64,000 bases of DNA from Antedon bifida (Eukaryota; Echinodermata; Crinoidea; Comatulida; Antedonidae), in assembly GCA_963402885.1 (NCBI GenBank), contig OY727093.1, forward strand, positions 24,489,409 to 24,553,408. Reading direction: 5' to 3'. Under the pieces are notes generated by a model. The model saw only the letters and a program-made list of their open reading frames with translations. It had not been told where the DNA came from and did no database searches. A program made the position numbers and the translations under genes. How positions within the stretch are numbered: the stretch's first letter is position 1; each line of letters begins with the position of its first letter. Positions 61,901 through 64,000 of the stretch are shown here, in pieces.

Positions 61901-62996
61901 AGGGACATAGAGTAACTATATCTGGCAAAAAAATGTTTAAAAGATGCATGGTTTGTGAAATAATTAGGATTTAAATGATACGTCCCGTCCGTAACAAAAA
62001 TGTCCCGTCCGTAACAATATATTTTTGAAATATGATATTTTCATCAAAATCTAAAATTTTCAAAAAATTTGTTCATAATATAATGAGATATAGTTCTCAG
62101 GAGGAGAAAATGAAATATCAAGATTTTTGCATCATTACTTTTAAAATAAATGTAAAAAAACCGCCTAAAACGTCGCGGACGGGACATTTATGAATTTGAA
62201 ATGGATGTATGAAATTAATAAACAACAAAATTTTAATTAAATACTTGATTATGTATTATTGAGACATAAAGTAACTATATCTGTTGAAAAAACAGTAATA
62301 AGATGCATAGTTTATGAAATAAATAGGATTAAAAATGTCCCGTCCGTAACGCCAAATATGACTTTTTCATATTTAATATTCAATAACTTAAAAAATCAAT
62401 ATCAGAAAAATAAAAAAAATGTTATTTAATAAACTTCAACATGTCTACTTTAAGAAATGGCCAAGAGTTACATCAAAATCAGTAAATGAAATTTTTAAAC
62501 CCACGGACCAAATACTGTGGAATGCCCCTCATATAAAAATTAAGCCTATCGGATGTTGTGACGTTAACATATGGCCAGTTGAAGTGAAAAAGTATTTTTT
62601 TCATATTTTTCGTCAAAGTTATACACAATTCAAAGAGCGCGCACAGCGCTTCTACGTGCCAAATTTTTCAAATCTTATATTTTTTTGCTCAATTAATTGT
62701 CTTTCGAAATTGTCATCTTAAAGTTTAGTTTGATAACGTCATCATGCCAAAAAATTAGAACATGTGTGTTCCGTAATTTCACCTATGCTACACTGTATAT
62801 AGATATACAGTATATACTGTACATATTGTATATGGCATATAGGCACAACTCAGCACTATAAGCATATAATAGGATGGCATACATCAACATTTTCCGATCG
62901 TATGTTAACGTACGTGCATGTTTAAAAAAAATTAATTTCAGTAAAATGATAAAAATGATCACCTATAATTCGTCAAAGTGACGAATTAAATTCTAG
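58965..62996 (+). mobile_element. Helitron-like element, interrupted by a second transposon
   Basis: The 5' side begins with the palindrome AGGTGATCATTTAGAATAAA.../ATGATCACCT (58965-58994). The 3' side ends with the hairpin AATTCGTCA/TGACGAATT (62967-62987), AAATT and CTAG before T. The sequence collinearly matches the arms at 20860-23946. Removing 60089-62532 restores continuity with those arms, leaving about 1.6 kb and no replicase. This is the clearest single copy of the family in the window. Confidence 0.65.
60089..62528. mobile_element. 2.44-kb TIR element with GACGGGAC repeats and TCAT duplication
   Basis: A 19-bp inverted repeat GGGGCATTCCACAGTATTT stands at both ends. TCAT precedes the left end (60085-60088) and follows the right end (62529-62532), while the uninterrupted family copies have a single TCAT at this point, so the insertion and its 4-bp target duplication are direct observations. 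Inside are about ten copies of GTTACGGACGGGACATTTTT in both orientations, with CGTCGCGGACGGGACA variants. The rest is very AT-rich. The longest open frame is about 100 codons and looks random, so no transposase is recognised. Superfamily unknown. Confidence 0.8.
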
Positions 62997-64000
62997 TTTG
63001 GAATTTATGTTTGTTTATGAAATATAATTAGGTCTTTTTACATTATAATTCTACAATTGGCTAGGTACCCTTACAACCCTAAATATTCAAACAGTAAAAA
63101 TTGAAATAATAATATAATAATATTAAACAATATGAATAATGTTACAAACATCTACCAGCATTTGTAGTACAAATAAATCCAGAAAAAATAAATATCAATA
63201 TATTAACACCTGAATAATTATGACGTTATAATCAGAATGGCAATGCTACAGTACTACAGGAACCCAGTTTCATTTCCAAGAAAGTAAAAGAGAATTCTAA
63301 TCAGATACAGTACTGCAGTTATATTGTATACACTACAGTATGTGTCATGGAGGTTCTTAGACTTTCTACTGTACAGTACAGAACAGTAGGCTAATATGCA
63401 GAATATACCCATGTGCAAAGGGTAGTATAGCATCTGTTTTAATAATGTTTACAAACACCGGGCTTGAGGTAAGTTTGGGATGGAATGATCTTTGTTTGCA
63501 ATATTTACATTCCAAGTGCCATGATGCATTTTCTTTAAAGGTCTGTTTATAAAGATACAGTAGTCCTAATACGAGTCATGGTTCGGAGAATCCGGTACAT
63601 GAGTACTGATATCAGTACCGTTATCAGTGCATGTACTGGATTCGGCAAACATACTGTAGTACAGAAGGCTACAGAGGCCTGGCTAGAGCTACTGTAAAGC
63701 AGTAGTACCTAGCCTACTGTAGTATGTAGTACTGTAGGGTGTATGTGTTACTGCACAATTTAAACAATTTTAAATTGCGCAAGGATTTCCTATAATTAAA
63801 CGGCAAATTAAAAAAATTTAAGAGAAGCCATGGCATGGGTGTTATGATGAGCAGAACGTTGCGAGGTAGTGTGACAGGATCTTGAGTCCCGGGGCTTCTT
63901 CTTTTTGTGCCTACTACTTTCATGCTATTTTGTATTCAAATTGAAATTGTGCAAGTAAACCCTTGCACATTTTAAATTGTGCATAACATGGATGGAGTAG
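62997..64000. other. Right edge, no gene recognised
   Basis: AT-rich sequence with many TACTGTA/TACAGTA words. A hairpin at about 63586-63648 pairs GAATCCGGTACATGAGTACT with AGTGCATGTACTGGATTC around GATATCAGTACCGTTATC. CPT1 upstream exons could lie here but none is supported. Confidence 0.45.

Overview
This is eukaryotic nuclear DNA: three multi- or single-exon animal genes with GT-AG introns sit in AT-rich sequence densely packed with small transposable elements. There are no operons, ribosome binding sites or prokaryotic signals. The animal gene set (an FLVCR-type transporter, a rhodopsin-like GPCR, a CPT1 with both membrane spans) and the very frequent palindrome TAGGCCTA suggest a marine invertebrate deuterostome, most plausibly an echinoderm. 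The species assignment is inference; nothing in the window proves it.

Layout. 1-4.9 kb: no supported gene. 5.06-14.64 kb, plus strand: a complete 10-exon FLVCR1/2-family (SLC49) MFS transporter, 485 codons when joined, with a plausible CCAAT/TATA promoter. 15.5-26.5 kb: gene-free and repeat-rich. It holds a hAT-type MITE with a perfect 8-bp target duplication, the 3' end of a LINE ORF, a SINE, and a composite of two head-to-head Helitron-like elements. 26.5-33.1 kb: a tandem duplication of about 3.2 kb carrying an intronless class A GPCR. Copy A is intact (318 aa). Copy B has a 2-bp frameshifting deletion in the TM5/loop 3 region, has lost the downstream AATAAA, and carries an insertion of about 450 bp upstream. 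35.35-53.9 kb, minus strand: a complete coding sequence for carnitine palmitoyltransferase 1 in 17 coding exons (791 codons with a 75-nt cassette exon, 766 without). 54-64 kb: no gene recognised. It ends with a Helitron-like element split by a 2.44-kb TIR element full of GACGGGAC repeats and flanked by a TCAT duplication.

The genes do not form an obvious functional unit. CPT1 controls entry of long-chain acyl groups into mitochondria, FLVCR proteins move choline/ethanolamine or haem, and the GPCR is an orphan. What unites the window is its transposon load. At least four small-element families recur, and several copies lie within about 7-25 bp of the 5' splice sites of the two multi-exon genes. 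I found no clearly new multi-gene system. The most interesting leads are the CPT1 cassette exon, the splice-site-abutting transposons, the Helitron-like composite, and the TCAT-flanked repeat element.
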